From Catonia carolina (Eukaryota > Arthropoda > Insecta > Hemiptera > Achilidae): 64,000 nucleotides of DNA. The position numbers and the translations under genes were made by a program. The notes under the pieces were generated by a model. It searched no databases and had not been told where the DNA came from. It saw only the letters and a list, made by a program, of their open reading frames with translations. Where the stretch lies: the NCBI GenBank assembly GCA_035578175.1, contig JAQMRL010000006.1, forward strand, positions 53,463,001 through 53,527,000, written 5' to 3'. This document shows, in pieces, positions 43,250 to 54,229 of the stretch; the stretch's first letter is position 1; every line of letters starts with the position of its first letter.

Positions 43250-44515
43250 TCTTTTTGCATTCTTTTCTGGTTTTTCACCAATATTCGGTTATTCGGACCG
43301 ATCTGACCTGTCTCTCTACATCTGAAACAACCGTTGTAGTACCTCTGTTTTCGGTTTTGGTTTTAAATCTTAAGTTTTTGTCTTTAAGTATGTCTGTCTT
43401 AACTCTCTTGAGCTCCAGATCCCTAAAAGTTAAACCTAGTTCGTCCATATTCTCTTTGATTTCCTTGATCCAGATTGGTTTTTTTTTGGCAAACATATTC
43501 CTTATAATATTGTTGATAATTCTGTCCTCCGGTGGTCTAACCAAATGGCCAAAGAAAGATATCCTTTTCTTTTTCATGGAGTCTATTATTGGCTCATTAT
43601 CTTGGTAGATAATTTTGTTGGGTAAGAATCTCCATTCCCCATCTTCTTTGTGTTTTTTACCAATACAAGTTCTAAGGAGGATCCTTCGTTCAAGTTTTTC
43701 GATCTTGTCCGTTCTATTCTTCTGGTTAAGTTTAAATAAAGTTTCGGAGCTATACATAATTTCTGGTTTGATAACTATTACAGTATAATGTCTGAACTTA
43801 GCTTGGATTGATAGACATTTTTTGTTATAAGTGTCTTTAATCGTTTGTATGCCCAAATCGGGCAGGTGGAGTGTTATTTTAATTGCACTCTATCTGTTTG
43901 GTCCAGGGCTAAAAAAAATAGTTCTGTTTCTTATCACATAGTCAGCCACTTATATGACTGAACTATTTAAGAACAGAAGAGGTAGAGGTGTAAAAGACAC
44001 TAGTCAGAGTTATCTCCTCTGAGAGTAATGAATTTTATATGCAGCCAGACCCTGTGGTGAATGAAGTGAAGGTGTCATTTGCAGGGTGGAAAGTGAGTGC
44101 TTTTCGGAGGGCCTGGCATGCTGATAAGCATACTCTTTCAACTCGGTGAGGAAGGCATGGTAAACCACCTTACTCCTCGTTTTTACTTAGTAAAACCTCT
44201 AGAGGTTCAAACCAGCCTTTCGGCTGTTGACCTAAACAACAACAATCGTTTGTTGGGACCTAATAAACTTGTTGGTCCTCTCATCTCAAGCTTTTTTTAC
44301 ATTATTATTGTATATTATGATTTCTTCCAGATAATTAAAAGATTTTACTAGTTTAATCTGTTTGTTGTTAAGGTCCACTTTGTCTATGCACATTTGATCC
44401 ATTACAACCATTTTGGTTTTTCATAAGATATTTTTAAACCAATTTTTCCGGTTATTTGTTCTAGAGTTGTTACTTGTTTTTTAGCCTCTTCTAAAACACC
44501 TCTCTTTTTTATTTA
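43250..44515 (-). pseudogene. LINE-gamma ORF2: RT thumb and C-terminus, split by SINE-A
   Basis: The minus strand from 44515 reads EEAKKQVTTLEQITGKIGLK, ISYEKPK and NLQEIIIYN (the after-palm E-K-x-K-x-x region), then the SINE. From 43856: IQTIKDTYNKKCLSIQAKFR, HYTVIVIKPEIMYSSETLFK, RRILLRTCIGKKHKEDGEWR, SMKKKRISFFGHLVRPPEDR and WIKEIKENMDELGLTFRDLE. The second part is open for 193 codons. H-Y-x-x-V-I-K-P-E-x-x-Y-x-x-E-T-L and F-x-G-H-L-x-R are characteristic of this LINE class. The catalytic palm is absent. A damaged relative lies at 54230-54910. Confidence 0.85.
43849..44243 (+). mobile_element. SINE-A, full-length, inserted in LINE-gamma
   Basis: 395 bp; the TSD AATCGTTTGT is exact at 43839-43848 and 44244-44253. 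It starts ATGCCCAAATCGGGCAGG and ends GACCTAAACAACAAC. Confidence 0.92.
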
Positions 44516-44519
44516 TTTA

Positions 44520-45015
44520 AAATAAATTTTAATAAATTAAATATCCATAATTACACTCTCTGTTAAAGAAAAATTTATTTTTTTATTCTTACGTAGGTAT
44601 TCTTTAAGACTTTGTAACAATAAACCCTATTTCTATCTGTATTAATATGAGAAATTTCGATAGAAAGTTATATACTCCATATACACACGTCTGAATAGTT
44701 ACAGATAATGTTGTATGTGTTTGAAAGTACTATAGGCATAAAAGTAGCATACGGAGAGACTAGAGTACATTAAAATATAAATAACTGAAAAGATAAGTGC
44801 AGTATAGGTATAGTATATCTCTATAGAAATAGAAATGTGGGAAGGTAAATATATCTTAGTACGTTAAAAACATAACAATAGAGAGCGTTTGTCATTCCAT
44901 ATCCAGTAACTGATATGGAAAGTGAAGCTGAGTTATACATTAATCCTTGATATGAACTCATTTCTCTGATTAACAGTTTCTTTATTGTATTAACTTAAAA
45001 TTATTATCATAATTT
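44520..45015. other. Unassigned AT-rich stretch
   Basis: No frame, repeat or terminus found. Confidence 0.4.
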
Positions 45016-45027
45016 ACATATTTATTT

Positions 45028-45425
45028 GTTGTTGTTGTTTAGGTCAACAGCCGAAAGGCTGGTTTGAACCTGTAGAGGTTTTACTAAGTAAAACGAGGAG
45101 TGAGGTGGTTTACCATTGCCTTCCTTACTGAGTGGAAAAGTACGCTTAACAGCATGCCGGGCCCTCTGAAAAGCACATATTTTCCACTCTGCAAATGACA
45201 CCTTCACTTCATTCACCACAGGGTCTGGCTGTATAGTGAAATTCATTACTTTCAAAGAAGATAACTCTGACTAGTGTCTTTGACACCTCTACCTCTTCTG
45301 TTCTTAAATGATTCAGTCATTTGATTGGCTGACCATGTGATAAGAAACAGAACTATTTATTTTAGCCCTGCAACAAACAGATTGAGTGTAAATAATTTGA
45401 CACTCCACCTGTCTGTTATGGGCAG
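45028..45425 (-). mobile_element. SINE-A, full-length
   Basis: 398 bp with a 10 bp TSD ATATTTATTT (45018-45027, 45426-45435). Three or more GTT units at the tail. The 72-codon minus frame from 45246 (MNFTIQPDPVVNEVKVSFAE) is open. Confidence 0.92.
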
Positions 45426-45564
45426 ATATTTATTTAAGGTTAGGAATTAATAGAAATTTGAGGAAGTGGTAGGCATTTCGTATATTTAAGCTGAGTTAAA
45501 ACGTATAGTATTCTTTAGTTGACTTTATCAATTAATCCACCAGCATAATTGAAAATTTTTTGGC

Positions 45565-46432
45565 AACGACAAGAAAACAGAGAAAATGAAAATAAATAAA
45601 GGCGTACGACAAGGCTGTCCAATGTCTCCGATGCTATTTAATATTTACATTGATAAGATTTTAACAATTCGAATCAATTAATTGACTCAGGCATTCAGCT
45701 TTGGAATAATGTATTCCTGAATATTGCTGTACACAGATGACACTGTTATTATTTTTGACACAGAAGACAGGCTCCAATATGTCATTTATAAGTTACACAA
45801 CATTAGCGCAGAATTTGGCATGGGAATATCGGTACAAAAATCAAAAAGTATGGCATTCAAGGGAAGATGGCCAGTTCGCTCAAAAATTATACATGGCAAC
45901 CAAACTATAGAACAAGTTCGAGGCTTTAAATATTTAGGATGTAAGATTTTCAATGACAAAAATGATGACGTGAGTGAAAAACTGGCAAAATTCAGCGCTG
46001 TCTGCGGTTCTATTCGCAGGACAATAGAAAAGAAAACGAGAAATGACACCCAAATGAAATTTTATAGAGCAATGGATGTACCACTCATAACACATGGGAG
46101 TGAAACATGTGTGTCATTACAGAGGAATGAATCTCGTATCCAGGCTGCTGAAATGAGATTTTTGCGGGGAGTCAAAGGTTGTACCCAGTTAGATAGAGTA
46201 CATAACGAAGCTATATGCAGCGAGTTAAATATTCACTCACTCTGTGAAACGTTAAGAAGATATACGAGGAGAAACTGGTCCAACCATTTACTTTGCATGC
46301 CAGCGCACAGACTTCCTCTGCGAGCATGGAAATATAAACCTAGAGGGAAGCGAGGCTTGGGAAGACCTAAAAATAGATAGATGCCGGAACAGGCCATAGA
46401 ACCTAGTCCTTGACAGATGAAAAAACCAAAAA
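45565..46432 (+). pseudogene. LINE-delta reverse transcriptase, C-terminal half
   Basis: It begins in the RT palm: MKINKGVRQGCPMSPMLFNI then YIDKIL (motif B, G-x-x-Q-G-C-P-x-S-P). After a shift it reads LLYTDDTVIIFDTED, where YTDD stands for the catalytic YADD box. Then AEFGMGISVQKSKSMAFKGR, VRGFKYLGCKIFNDKNDDVS, VPLITHGSETCVSLQRNESR, IQAAEMRFLRGVKGCTQLDR and YTRRNWSNHLLCMPAHRLPL, then GKRGLGRPKNR. The frame from 45724 is open for 218 codons. The N-terminal RT and endonuclease are missing; an A-rich tail follows. Confidence 0.88.
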
Positions 46433-46589
46433 AATTATTGAAAATTTTCGAAGGTATTTTCGAAGGTTCCCGTCTTTTTTACACCTAAACTAATAAAGAA
46501 ACTTTAATTTCACGTAAAATTATTACATTATATTTGACGTCAACATTTTTGGGATAGGAAATCAAAATTAAACTTAAAAGTAATTTTTT

Positions 46590-46765
46590 TGTATCCGAGG
46601 CGACGAGAAAAACTCATATTCTGACCCTCACAATATGGAAGTAGTGTTGGACTCTATTGAAGCGTTTACATTAAGTCGCAAGAAGGCCGCAACCGCCTAC
46701 CAACCAAAGCTTGGCCACTTCATCCATCTGCGAAAATCCTCCACTTCCTCGGAACTATTAATGTA
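46590..46765 (+). repeat. Repeat shared with 24515-24715 (opposite strand)
   Basis: GAGGCGACGAGAAAAACTCA, GTGTTGGACTCTATTGAAGC and CGCAAGAAGGCCGCAACC match the minus strand of 24515-24715. The translated frame is partly conserved (VVLDSIEA...AYQPK...SSELL). Identity unknown. Confidence 0.55.
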
Positions 46766-46826
46766 ATGGAAATGTAGGGTTAAAATTTGGCAATCTGTCA
46801 GCGGGGCGTGAAAAGGAATCGTAGCC

Positions 46827-47454
46827 TAAGGGCCGATATGCACGAGGCGACCAGTTGTCGGAAACCAAGAGTTGCCGGCAACTTGAAGTGGAAGATGAGA
46901 TGTAGAGATCAGACTGGGAACTCGTTTACCTTTGTTAGTATCGCATTTGCATTTCAGCAGCATGGATGTCGAGGAAGTAGCTGTGGTTATTAGTCAGGTT
47001 TTTAAAAATAAAATCAAACAGAAAAGGAAATACTGGGTGCATCCTTTATTGGAAGAACGGCGGATAAAAGGAATGTTCGCATTATTCTTTTTGGAAGTAA
47101 GAAGTCCCAAATCGCTCTCCGAGATTGTATTTGTGTAATAAACTTCTCTGTATCGAAGCTCATGGCGATGGTTACCTCTGACAAAAAAACCGACTGTTCT
47201 GAAACTTAATTTTACTGTATTGAGGACTGGACATGTCCGGCTCCACGAAAGTTGCTCACTAGCGCGAACGCACTCGTTTGAACAACGGCATCTAGAGGTC
47301 GCCACAATCAGTTGGTCTCTGTGTGAGATGCTCATGTAATCTTGGTCGTCAGCAATTTGATGGTTGCCGCAACCAAGTACGTATAAACTGAATTAATTCC
47401 TTCAGTTTTTTGGTCTACGGCGATTGGTTTCCTAGTGAGTAACGGCCCTTATTC
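46827..47454 (+). mobile_element. Harbinger-like non-autonomous element
   Basis: Ends TAAGGGCCGATATGCAC and the complement of TAAGGGCCGTTACTCAC, with further inside pairing (AGTTGCCGGCAAC, GGTTGCCGCAACC). TAA/TTA at the edges fits the 3 bp W-rich target of PIF/Harbinger, although the two copies are not identical. It encloses a small frame resembling a Harbinger protein start. Confidence 0.65.
46962..47138 (+). pseudogene. Harbinger-type protein N-terminal remnant
   Basis: The frame reads MDVEEVAVVISQVFKNKIKQ, KRKYWVHPLLEERRIKGMF. The R-x-Y-W-V-H-P-L-L-x-x-R motif is shared by insect PIF/Harbinger nuclease N-termini (family knowledge). Only ~45 residues correspond; no DDE nuclease domain follows. 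Confidence 0.65.
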
Positions 47455-47459
47455 CCACC

Positions 47460-48590
47460 TCAACCGTGCCAGCCACCGACCATCATCACCCACTCTCACT
47501 TTCCTCACCACTCAGAAAATATTTTTTGAAAATTTTATGTGATTGGATCAGGATTCATTTGTGGTGTTATTGGATGATTCTGCTGGTCTCCGGATGTCTC
47601 TCGATCACCTTGTCTCCAAACTGCGAGACCAACTTCCAGCTCTCCTCATCACGCATTATCGCTGTTCCCACTTTCTCTGGGCTCTACAGTTCAACTTCTA
47701 CCTTTTCAGATACTCCATTCTTTCAAGGCCAAAATAGGAACATCTTTCAAAAATATGAGAAACTAATTCCTTCTCTTCGACATTTGGGCACTTTACCAAG
47801 TTTAAACTTCATCAAATATGTTCCAAAGCAACCATCCTCTGTAAAAAAAAATGCGTTAAATGAACTTACATAATACTAACTTACTGACACAGTAAACTAC
47901 AAACAAAATCAAAATAAAATTATAACCGGAAATAGTAATTAAGTATTCTTTAAATAAGAAAATCAAAACTAAAAGTGAAACCATCCATATCGTTTCAAAA
48001 CTAATTAAAAACTAATTTAAAGTAGATCTAATATTAGGTTCTAGTGATATTTTTTTTATTAATGATAGATCCTTGTAATAACTAACATAAATTTAGTTTA
48101 TGTTTTTCAAGTCATTATGCAATGTGTTTCTTTACATCATAACAAACAAATTAAACTTGTGTAATTTTCAAGTTTTTATTACTCGTGAATTCATTCAAGT
48201 GTTGTTTATAAAGTATATATAGGGTGTATTTTGTAGTTATACTTCATTGTAAATTATAAATAAATTAAATTTTCTTTATTTGTTACATGAATTTAGTTAA
48301 TGGTAAATTTATGATGTAATTGAATATTAATTTAATGAATGGGCAGAATACGAGTATAATAGCATGGGTAATAAAAGAGACTTAAATTGTCTGCACTTAT
48401 CAATCGATGGACCAAAAATATATTAAATGATAACGATAATAATATTTTATTTTAAAAAAATACATTTTTTTAACTTTACATTTTATATTAATTTTATAGA
48501 CACGTCGATTCCTATTTCCACTTTCATTCCAATAAGCGAGACGTGGAAATTAACACATCCGATTAGGCTATATTTAAACAAAACCATTTG
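47460..48590. other. Unassigned; one unmatched 135-codon frame
   Basis: The plus frame 47466-47873 (MPATDHHHPLSLSSPLRKYF...) overlaps another in a different phase. Neither shows a domain, repeat match or consistent splice context. 47880-48590 is AT-rich and featureless. Confidence 0.3.
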
Positions 48591-48597
48591 CCAACAT

Positions 48598-49358
48598 TAG
48601 GGTTCCCATACATCCCGGTTTTCCGGGACGGTCACCACTTTTGCTCTAAATGTTCCTGTGTTCCGATAAAGGCTATCGGGACGCAAAATTGTCCCGGTTT
48701 TCGGAAAAAGTATTAAAATTACTCCAAAAACTCCTTGAAAATTATTGAATGTTTAAAATAAAAATGAAATAAGTCTAAGAGCGAAGAAGAAGATACATGG
48801 GAGACCCTCAGTGCAAGTGGACTAATTGTTTTTCAAAACTGGATAAATATCAATTTTCTCACTTTTTGACAATGTGCCAATATTTGTTTTCGATACCAGC
48901 ACACAATACCAATGTATTACGGGTGTTTTCGTTGATGTATTCACAGTGGAGTGATGAACGTAATTGACTTTCAGTGGAAACGATACAAAACATCTTGATT
49001 TGTCTCTACAACTACAAAAAAAACTTATTCTGAGTTGCATGTATGTGAAAACGCAACCTGAACTTTTAAAAGCTGTTAAGTCTTCAGAAAAGTACGCCTA
49101 ATATATCAAATAAATGCTACAGCAGTAAAAATATTTTACAATAATGAGTATGCGTTTAAGACTGTCCAGTTTGATTAATTGTTGCACCTCAGTCCTCACC
49201 AAAAAAGGATTTTTATTTTATTAATTCATAGCATTTTGTTAGTTAAACTATACAATTAATTCTTATAATGATTACAATAGTCTCCGTTAATTATCTCCCC
49301 CCCCCTCGGGGGGAAATCTGGGTCCCGGTTTCACTCAGTAAAAATATGGCAACCCAAG
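48598..49358. mobile_element. hAT-like non-autonomous element
   Basis: Ends TTAGGGTTCCCATACATCCC and the complement of TTGGGTTGCCATATTTTTAC, with CCCGG blocks near both (GGTTTTCCGGGACGG; GGGTCCCGGTTTCAC). C/TAGGGTTGCCATA is a common hAT terminus in animals. The interior has no transposase; a C-run and GGGGGG occur near 49300. Confidence 0.65.
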
Positions 49359-49468
49359 CTAGGATTTATGTAAAATAAAAACATTTTACTAATCTTTTAT
49401 TTTATTATCGTATACTCGGTAAACGTTCTACATTCAAACTTAATAACAAACTTTTGATTTAAAAATCA

Positions 49469-49765
49469 ATTCTTAAACCAATTGGGAGGTATGGAATTCA
49501 ATTATGGGTCTCAGCAAGACATTCCAACATTGAAATCCTACAAAGGTTTCAATCAAAATTACCCAGGCCAATCAGATAATCACCTTGGTACATAACGAAC
49601 AACGTAGTATTACACAAAAATTTACACACTCCTACAATTCAACAACAAATGAACACATACAGTACAAAATATTAAAGAAGACTCAAATCACCTCGCCAGC
49701 TTACTATTAGACAATTCAAATGACACTCGCCAGCTGAAACAAAGACATCCTATAGACTTATTTTA
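49469..49765 (+). pseudogene. Jockey-like LINE ORF2 C-terminal fragment
   Basis: The single frame reads ILKPIGRYGIQLWVSARHSN, IEILQRFQSKLPRPIR, stop, SPWYITNNVVLHKNLHTPTI, QQQMNTYSTKY, stop, RRLKSPRQ. L-K-P-I-x-x-Y-G-I-Q-L-W, Q-R-F-Q-S-K and P-W-Y-x-x-N are the usual last segment of jockey ORF2. Two stops; the RT core is missing. Confidence 0.85.
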
Positions 49766-50115
49766 AAACAAGAAACACAAAGTAAATCCACGAAGTTCCC
49801 TCATTGGAGGTTTTTCTTTGATCATGACATAACAAAGACATCCTACAGACTTATTTTAAAACAAGAAATACAAGTAAATCCACGATTTTCCCTTTTTGGG
49901 GGTTTTTCTTGGATCATGACATAACAAAGACATCCTACAGACTTATTTTAAAACAAGAAACACAAAGTAAATCCACGAAATTCTCTCATTGGGGGTTTTT
50001 CTTGGATCATGACATAACAAAGACATCCTACAGACTTATTTTAAAACAAGAAACATAAAGTAAATCCACGAAATTCTCTCATTGGTGGTTTTTCTTGGAT
50101 CATGACATAACAAAG
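49739..50115. repeat. Tandem array, four 93 bp units, at a jockey 3' end
   Basis: Units begin ACAAAGACATCCTA at 49739, 49832, 49924 and 50017, and stop at 50110. Each contains ACTTATTTTAAAACAAGAAA and GGTTTTTCTTGGATCATGAC. The first unit overlaps the last codons of the jockey frame, so the array occupies the element's 3' UTR. Confidence 0.93.
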
Positions 50116-50164
50116 AAAACTAACACATCTACTCATTATTCTGCTTAAGAATAGATTGTAGATT

Positions 50165-50335
50165 TCCCAGTCTTGTTGATGGTCATCAACTAAATTTGAT
50201 TAAGGTCCTTTTAAAACTTTGATGAGACTCTTACAGTACGGCCAAATTTTTATTTAGGACTACCTTGCCGACTGTAAAAATTTAAATATGGCAATCATGC
50301 TAAATCTTCATACTAATTTTTAATAACATATAATG
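50165..50335 (+). mobile_element. Jockey-family 3' UTR segment
   Basis: CAACTAAATTTGATTAAGG, TTTTGATGAGACT-like and CTACCTTGCCGACTGTAAAA match the minus strand of 61590-61745, so this is a shared retroelement segment. Confidence 0.6.
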
Positions 50336-50360
50336 GACCAAACGGAAACTACTTGGACTT

Positions 50361-50810
50361 AAATTACGACAACTGTATTGGCTTGTCGGGAGGCCGTCAA
50401 CGTTGTCTTTGGAAAATTAAGTTACACTGTACAAGGTGATGATAAAACCAGTTTGGAGTTAAGGAATTGAACTCTGGAGTACAGCAAGTACGTCTAATGT
50501 AGAAATATTACAGAGATTCCAATCGAAGTTTCTTCGACTAATATTTTGTTCACCTTGGTATGTGCCTAATGAAGTACTCCACCACATGACTTGGGCATAT
50601 CTACGGTGTGAGAAGAAATTAGCAGTCGGAGTAAAAAGTATTTAAAGAAGTTAGACATTCATTCTAATCATTTGGATGTAAATCTTCTCGACAATATTGA
50701 AGATCAAAGACTCAAAAGTGTCTGGAATTTCTTCAGACGGGTGGACACTCAGTTGTTATTGTCAAAAATGGCAAAGGAGTATACGATAGTTCAGGATAAA
50801 ATTTGTACAT
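50361..50810 (+). pseudogene. Second jockey-like LINE C-terminal fragment
   Basis: The frame reads KLRQLYWLVGRPSTLSLEN, stop, VTLYKVMIKPVWS, stop, GIELWSTASTSNVEILQRFQ, SKFLRLIFCSPWYVPNEVLH. Later, shifted: YLKKLDIHSNHLDVNLLDNI. It covers slightly more upstream than the fragment at 49469 and is a different subfamily. Stops replace Lys and Tyr codons. Confidence 0.82.
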
Positions 50811-51067
50811 GAATAGGTAAATAACTAATATACACGTCTGAAAATATAGGTCTGCATATTCTTTTCTCCGGGAAAGAATGTATCGGCAAAAGTAGTAGTC
50901 TACAGCTATTTACTTACTGAATTTTTGCAGTTTCTATTAGCTACGTTTAATATCTTTTTTGACATTCTATTTTTTACCTACATCCCCTGGGCTTTTTGTA
51001 CTTGTGTCCTGGAATTTAAATCCAAAAATATGGAAGACCTAGAAATATGAAAACATAAAGTTTACAA

Positions 51068-51475
51068 AAGATGTTGTTCTTGTTTAGCTCATCACCGGAA
51101 AGGTTGGTTTGAACTTCTAGAGGTTTTACTCAGTCAAAACGAGGAGTTATGTGGTTTACAATTGCCTTCCTCACTGAGTAGAAAAAGTATCCTATGCTTA
51201 TCAGCTGCCAGGTCCTCTGAAAAGCATATATTTTCCACCCTCCAAATAACACCTTCATTTCATTCACCACAGGATCTGGCTGTATAATGAAATTATTACT
51301 TTCAATGGATATAACTCTGACTAGTGTCTTTTACACCTCTACCTCTTCTATTCTTAAATACTTCAGTCACTGAATTGGCTGATCATGTGATAAGAAACCG
51401 AACTATTTTTGTAGCCCTGGAACCAACAGATTGAGTGCAAATAATTCAACACTCTACCTGTCTGTTATGGACAGG
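51068..51475 (-). mobile_element. SINE-A copy
   Basis: GATGTTGTTCTTGTTTAGC to CTACCTGTCTGTTATGGACA. GGGTGGAAAATATATGC-type middle, several indels. Confidence 0.88.
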
Positions 51476-51479
51476 CAAA

Positions 51480-52340
51480 AGGTAACGTTTGTAAATTCAG
51501 ATTGAATTTGTTATCACAAAAATTTAAACTTGATTTAAATGTTGTAGATTACGCAACATTAAAATTTTAGTTCGATTAATCCGACAGGTTTGGCAAGTTT
51601 AGTACATTTTACTTTCATTTCAATAAAATTGAAAAATTAAAAATGCGGAGTCGAAAAGCGATTACTAAGTGAGAGTGTATGTAAATACTACATGGTTCTC
51701 TATTTACCGGATCAAACATTTTAAAAAGAAGCCCTGTGGTTGAATAAAATGAAGTGGTTATTTAAAATCATAATGGTTGAGATGGCGTAGAGAGGGGGGA
51801 GAGAGATCTTGTTGTTGTCTTGCCTGGTCGGTCAACAGTGAAATAGTAATGCTGGGTGAGAGAGCGGTGTAGATATATTGTAAACAAAGATAGACAGATT
51901 GATGGTGTAAAGAAGGAGTAGAGGGGAAGCAGTCAGTCGATCCTACTGAACCGCTCGGCGTTGTTTGGAGGACACGGAAGGACAAACTGGCCTTGAGCTC
52001 TGCTGGTTGGTACATTCTGTTTTTATTATAATAGACAACGCTCACTTTTTGTTTACGTACTATTTTTATTAACCTAGCACAATACAACCAAGTTTTTTTT
52101 ACTTCTTTGCATAATTATTTTCCACAATGTCTGAGACTTTAAATAACAATACAATAATGTTTGTTCTATTATCATTCAATATTTATCTTTCTTAGTAGCT
52201 TGGTCTGCAAAGACTTAACGTAATTATATTAAATGAAAAATTGCAAATTTTGAAGGTATGACTTATTTTTTATTTTTAATCTTCATTAAGAAAAGACATT
52301 ATAATAATCAGAAGACGATTTGGTAGTCATATTTTATGCA
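51480..52340. other. Unassigned
   Basis: The minus frame 51758-52087 (109 codons) shows no motif. A GAGAGGGGGGAGAGAGA patch lies at 51789. Confidence 0.35.
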
Positions 52341-52344
52341 AAAT

Positions 52345-52535
52345 TAGGGTGACGATAAAATCATTCTGAAGAAATCCGGGACTTACTGTGGGAGAGGTGG
52401 AGTCTGAAATTATGAAATACCCTTAAATGGCATCGGGAATCCGGGTTTTGAAATTCCAAGGTTTAAAAGTGGTTTTTGAAGACTCCAAAACCATGAAATA
52501 CAAGATTTTTTTAAAAGTTTTGTTGTTTGATACGC
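52345..52535. mobile_element. Half of a hAT-like element
   Basis: TTAGGGTGACGATAAAATC, GAAATCCGGGACTTACTGTG and GGGAATCCGGGTTTTGAAAT recall the terminus and CCGG motifs of 48598-49358. The other end was not found. Confidence 0.4.
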
Positions 52536-52539
52536 AAAA

Positions 52540-52830
52540 AATAGTTTGGCTACAAAAAATATTCTGTTTCTTATCACATGGTCAGCCAATTATATGAATG
52601 AAGTAATTAGAGGTAGAGGTGTAAAAGACACTAGTCGGAGTTATCTCCTCTGAGAGTAATGAATTTCATTAAACAGCCAGACCCTGTGGTGAATGAAGTA
52701 AAGGTGTCACTTGCAGGGTGGAAAAAAGATGCTTTTTGGTATGCTGACAAGCACATTTTCCACTCAGTAAGACAATTGTAAACCACCTCACTCCTCGTTT
52801 TACTTTGTAAAGCCTCTAAAAGAGGTCACA
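52540..52830 (+). mobile_element. SINE-A, internally deleted
   Basis: GCTACAAAAAATATTCTG to TTACTTTGTAAAGCCTC; both ends are missing. Confidence 0.82.
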
Positions 52831-52984
52831 TGACAATATAAAAATTTTGTAAGAATACACGTTTTTGTGATATTACCAGGGATCATACGTAAAACTGCTG
52901 TATTATTTGCACAATAAAGTTAAAAACAAATAAACTGGTGATATTACCGGTCTGCTCGGTGTGATTGAGGGATTTTTCATTCTT

Positions 52985-53505
52985 TTTGTCATTAGTCTCT
53001 CGACAGGTTTGATGCAGTTCTCCAAGCTGTTCTATCCTGCGCAAGTCGTTTCATAAATCTACTGTAACACCCTACATCTTTTGTAATTTTCTTTATAAAT
53101 ATTCTAATCTTTGCCTCCCCCTACTATTAACTCCCTCAATATTACCCTCCATTATTGATAGCCAATACATAGATGTCTAAAGATATGCCCCACTAGCCTA
53201 TCTCTTCTTCTGGTAACATGCTTCCATATACTTCTTTTTTCATCGACTGACCTAAGAACCTATAAATTACTTATTTTGTCCATCCACCTAATCTTTAACA
53301 TTATCCTATTACCCCACATTTCAAAAGTTTCTATCCTCTTCCTTTCTACAGCCCCTTTCACCCACGTTTCACTCTCGTATAATTCTATACTCGAAACATA
53401 GTGTTTTAAGAAATTTTTCCTTATCTTTAAGTCAATGTTTGTAGTCAGTAAGCTGTTTTTAATTTCAAAGACTTTTCTAGCTTGAGCGATTTTCATTATA
53501 AATTA
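52985..53505 (-). pseudogene. LINE-alpha ORF2 C-terminal fragment
   Basis: The minus frame from 53496 reads IAQARKVFEIKNSLLTTNID, LKIRKNFLKHYVSSIELYES, ETWVKGAVERKRIETFEMWG and NRIMLKIRWMDKISNL, stop; shifted text continues to the family end near 52985. 5'-truncated. Confidence 0.85.
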
Positions 53506-53561
53506 CAATTATTTTTTAAAATAAATATCATCTTTAAAACTAAATTCCGGGAATATGATAT

Positions 53562-53957
53562 GCAGTTGTTGTTTAGGTCATCAGCCGAAAAGCTGGTTTG
53601 AACCTGTAGAGGTTTTACTAAGTAAAACAAGGAGTGAGGTGGTTTACCATTACCTTTCTCACTGAATGGAAAAGTACGCTTATCAGCATGCCGGGCCCTC
53701 TGAAAAGCACATATTTTCCACTCTGCAAATGACACCTTCATTTCATTCACCACAGGGTCTGGCTGTATAATGAAATTCATTACTTTCAGAGGAGATAACT
53801 CTGATTAGTGTCTTTTACACCTCTACCTCTTCTGCTCTTAAATGATTCAGTCATTTAATAGGCTGACCAAGTGATAAGAAACAGAACTATTTATTTTAGC
53901 CCAGCAACGACAAATTGAGAGTAAATAATTTGACTCTCCACCTGTCTGTTATAGGCA
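53562..53957 (-). mobile_element. SINE-A, full-length
   Basis: TTGTTGTTTAGGTCATCAGC to CTGTCTGTTATAGGCAG. TSD ATGATATGCAG / ATGATACGCAG with one difference. The 72-codon minus frame (MNFIIQPDPVVNEMKVSFAE, from 53780) is open. Confidence 0.9.
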
Positions 53958-54229
53958 GATGATACGCAGAGCGTACCGAAACAATTGCGAACGTCGTATA
54001 TTAATGAAGAAAAATCGGATCGTAAATAATGATGAAACATTTTATATATTATAACTCTTTCAAAATAATGCATCACCGTTTTTTGTTCACAGCTTAGTGT
54101 ATACTATATTGCTATCGTCTCTATTAACTAACCTCTGGTCTACCTCTATCTAAGCTTATCTCTCGTGGTATCTTCTATGTATTACACATTTTGGTCTATA
54201 TTTCGCTATTCATTGTGGCGTAATGGCCC

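Noticed and set aside
43255..43608. 117-codon plus frame
   Set aside because: Antisense shadow of the LINE-gamma frame on the minus strand.
47466..47873. 135-codon frame as a host gene
   Set aside because: No recognisable domain, an overlapping frame in another phase, no splice or promoter evidence.
49739..50115. Possible CRISPR-like array
   Set aside because: Units are directly adjacent 93 bp repeats with no spacers, in eukaryotic DNA at a LINE 3' end.
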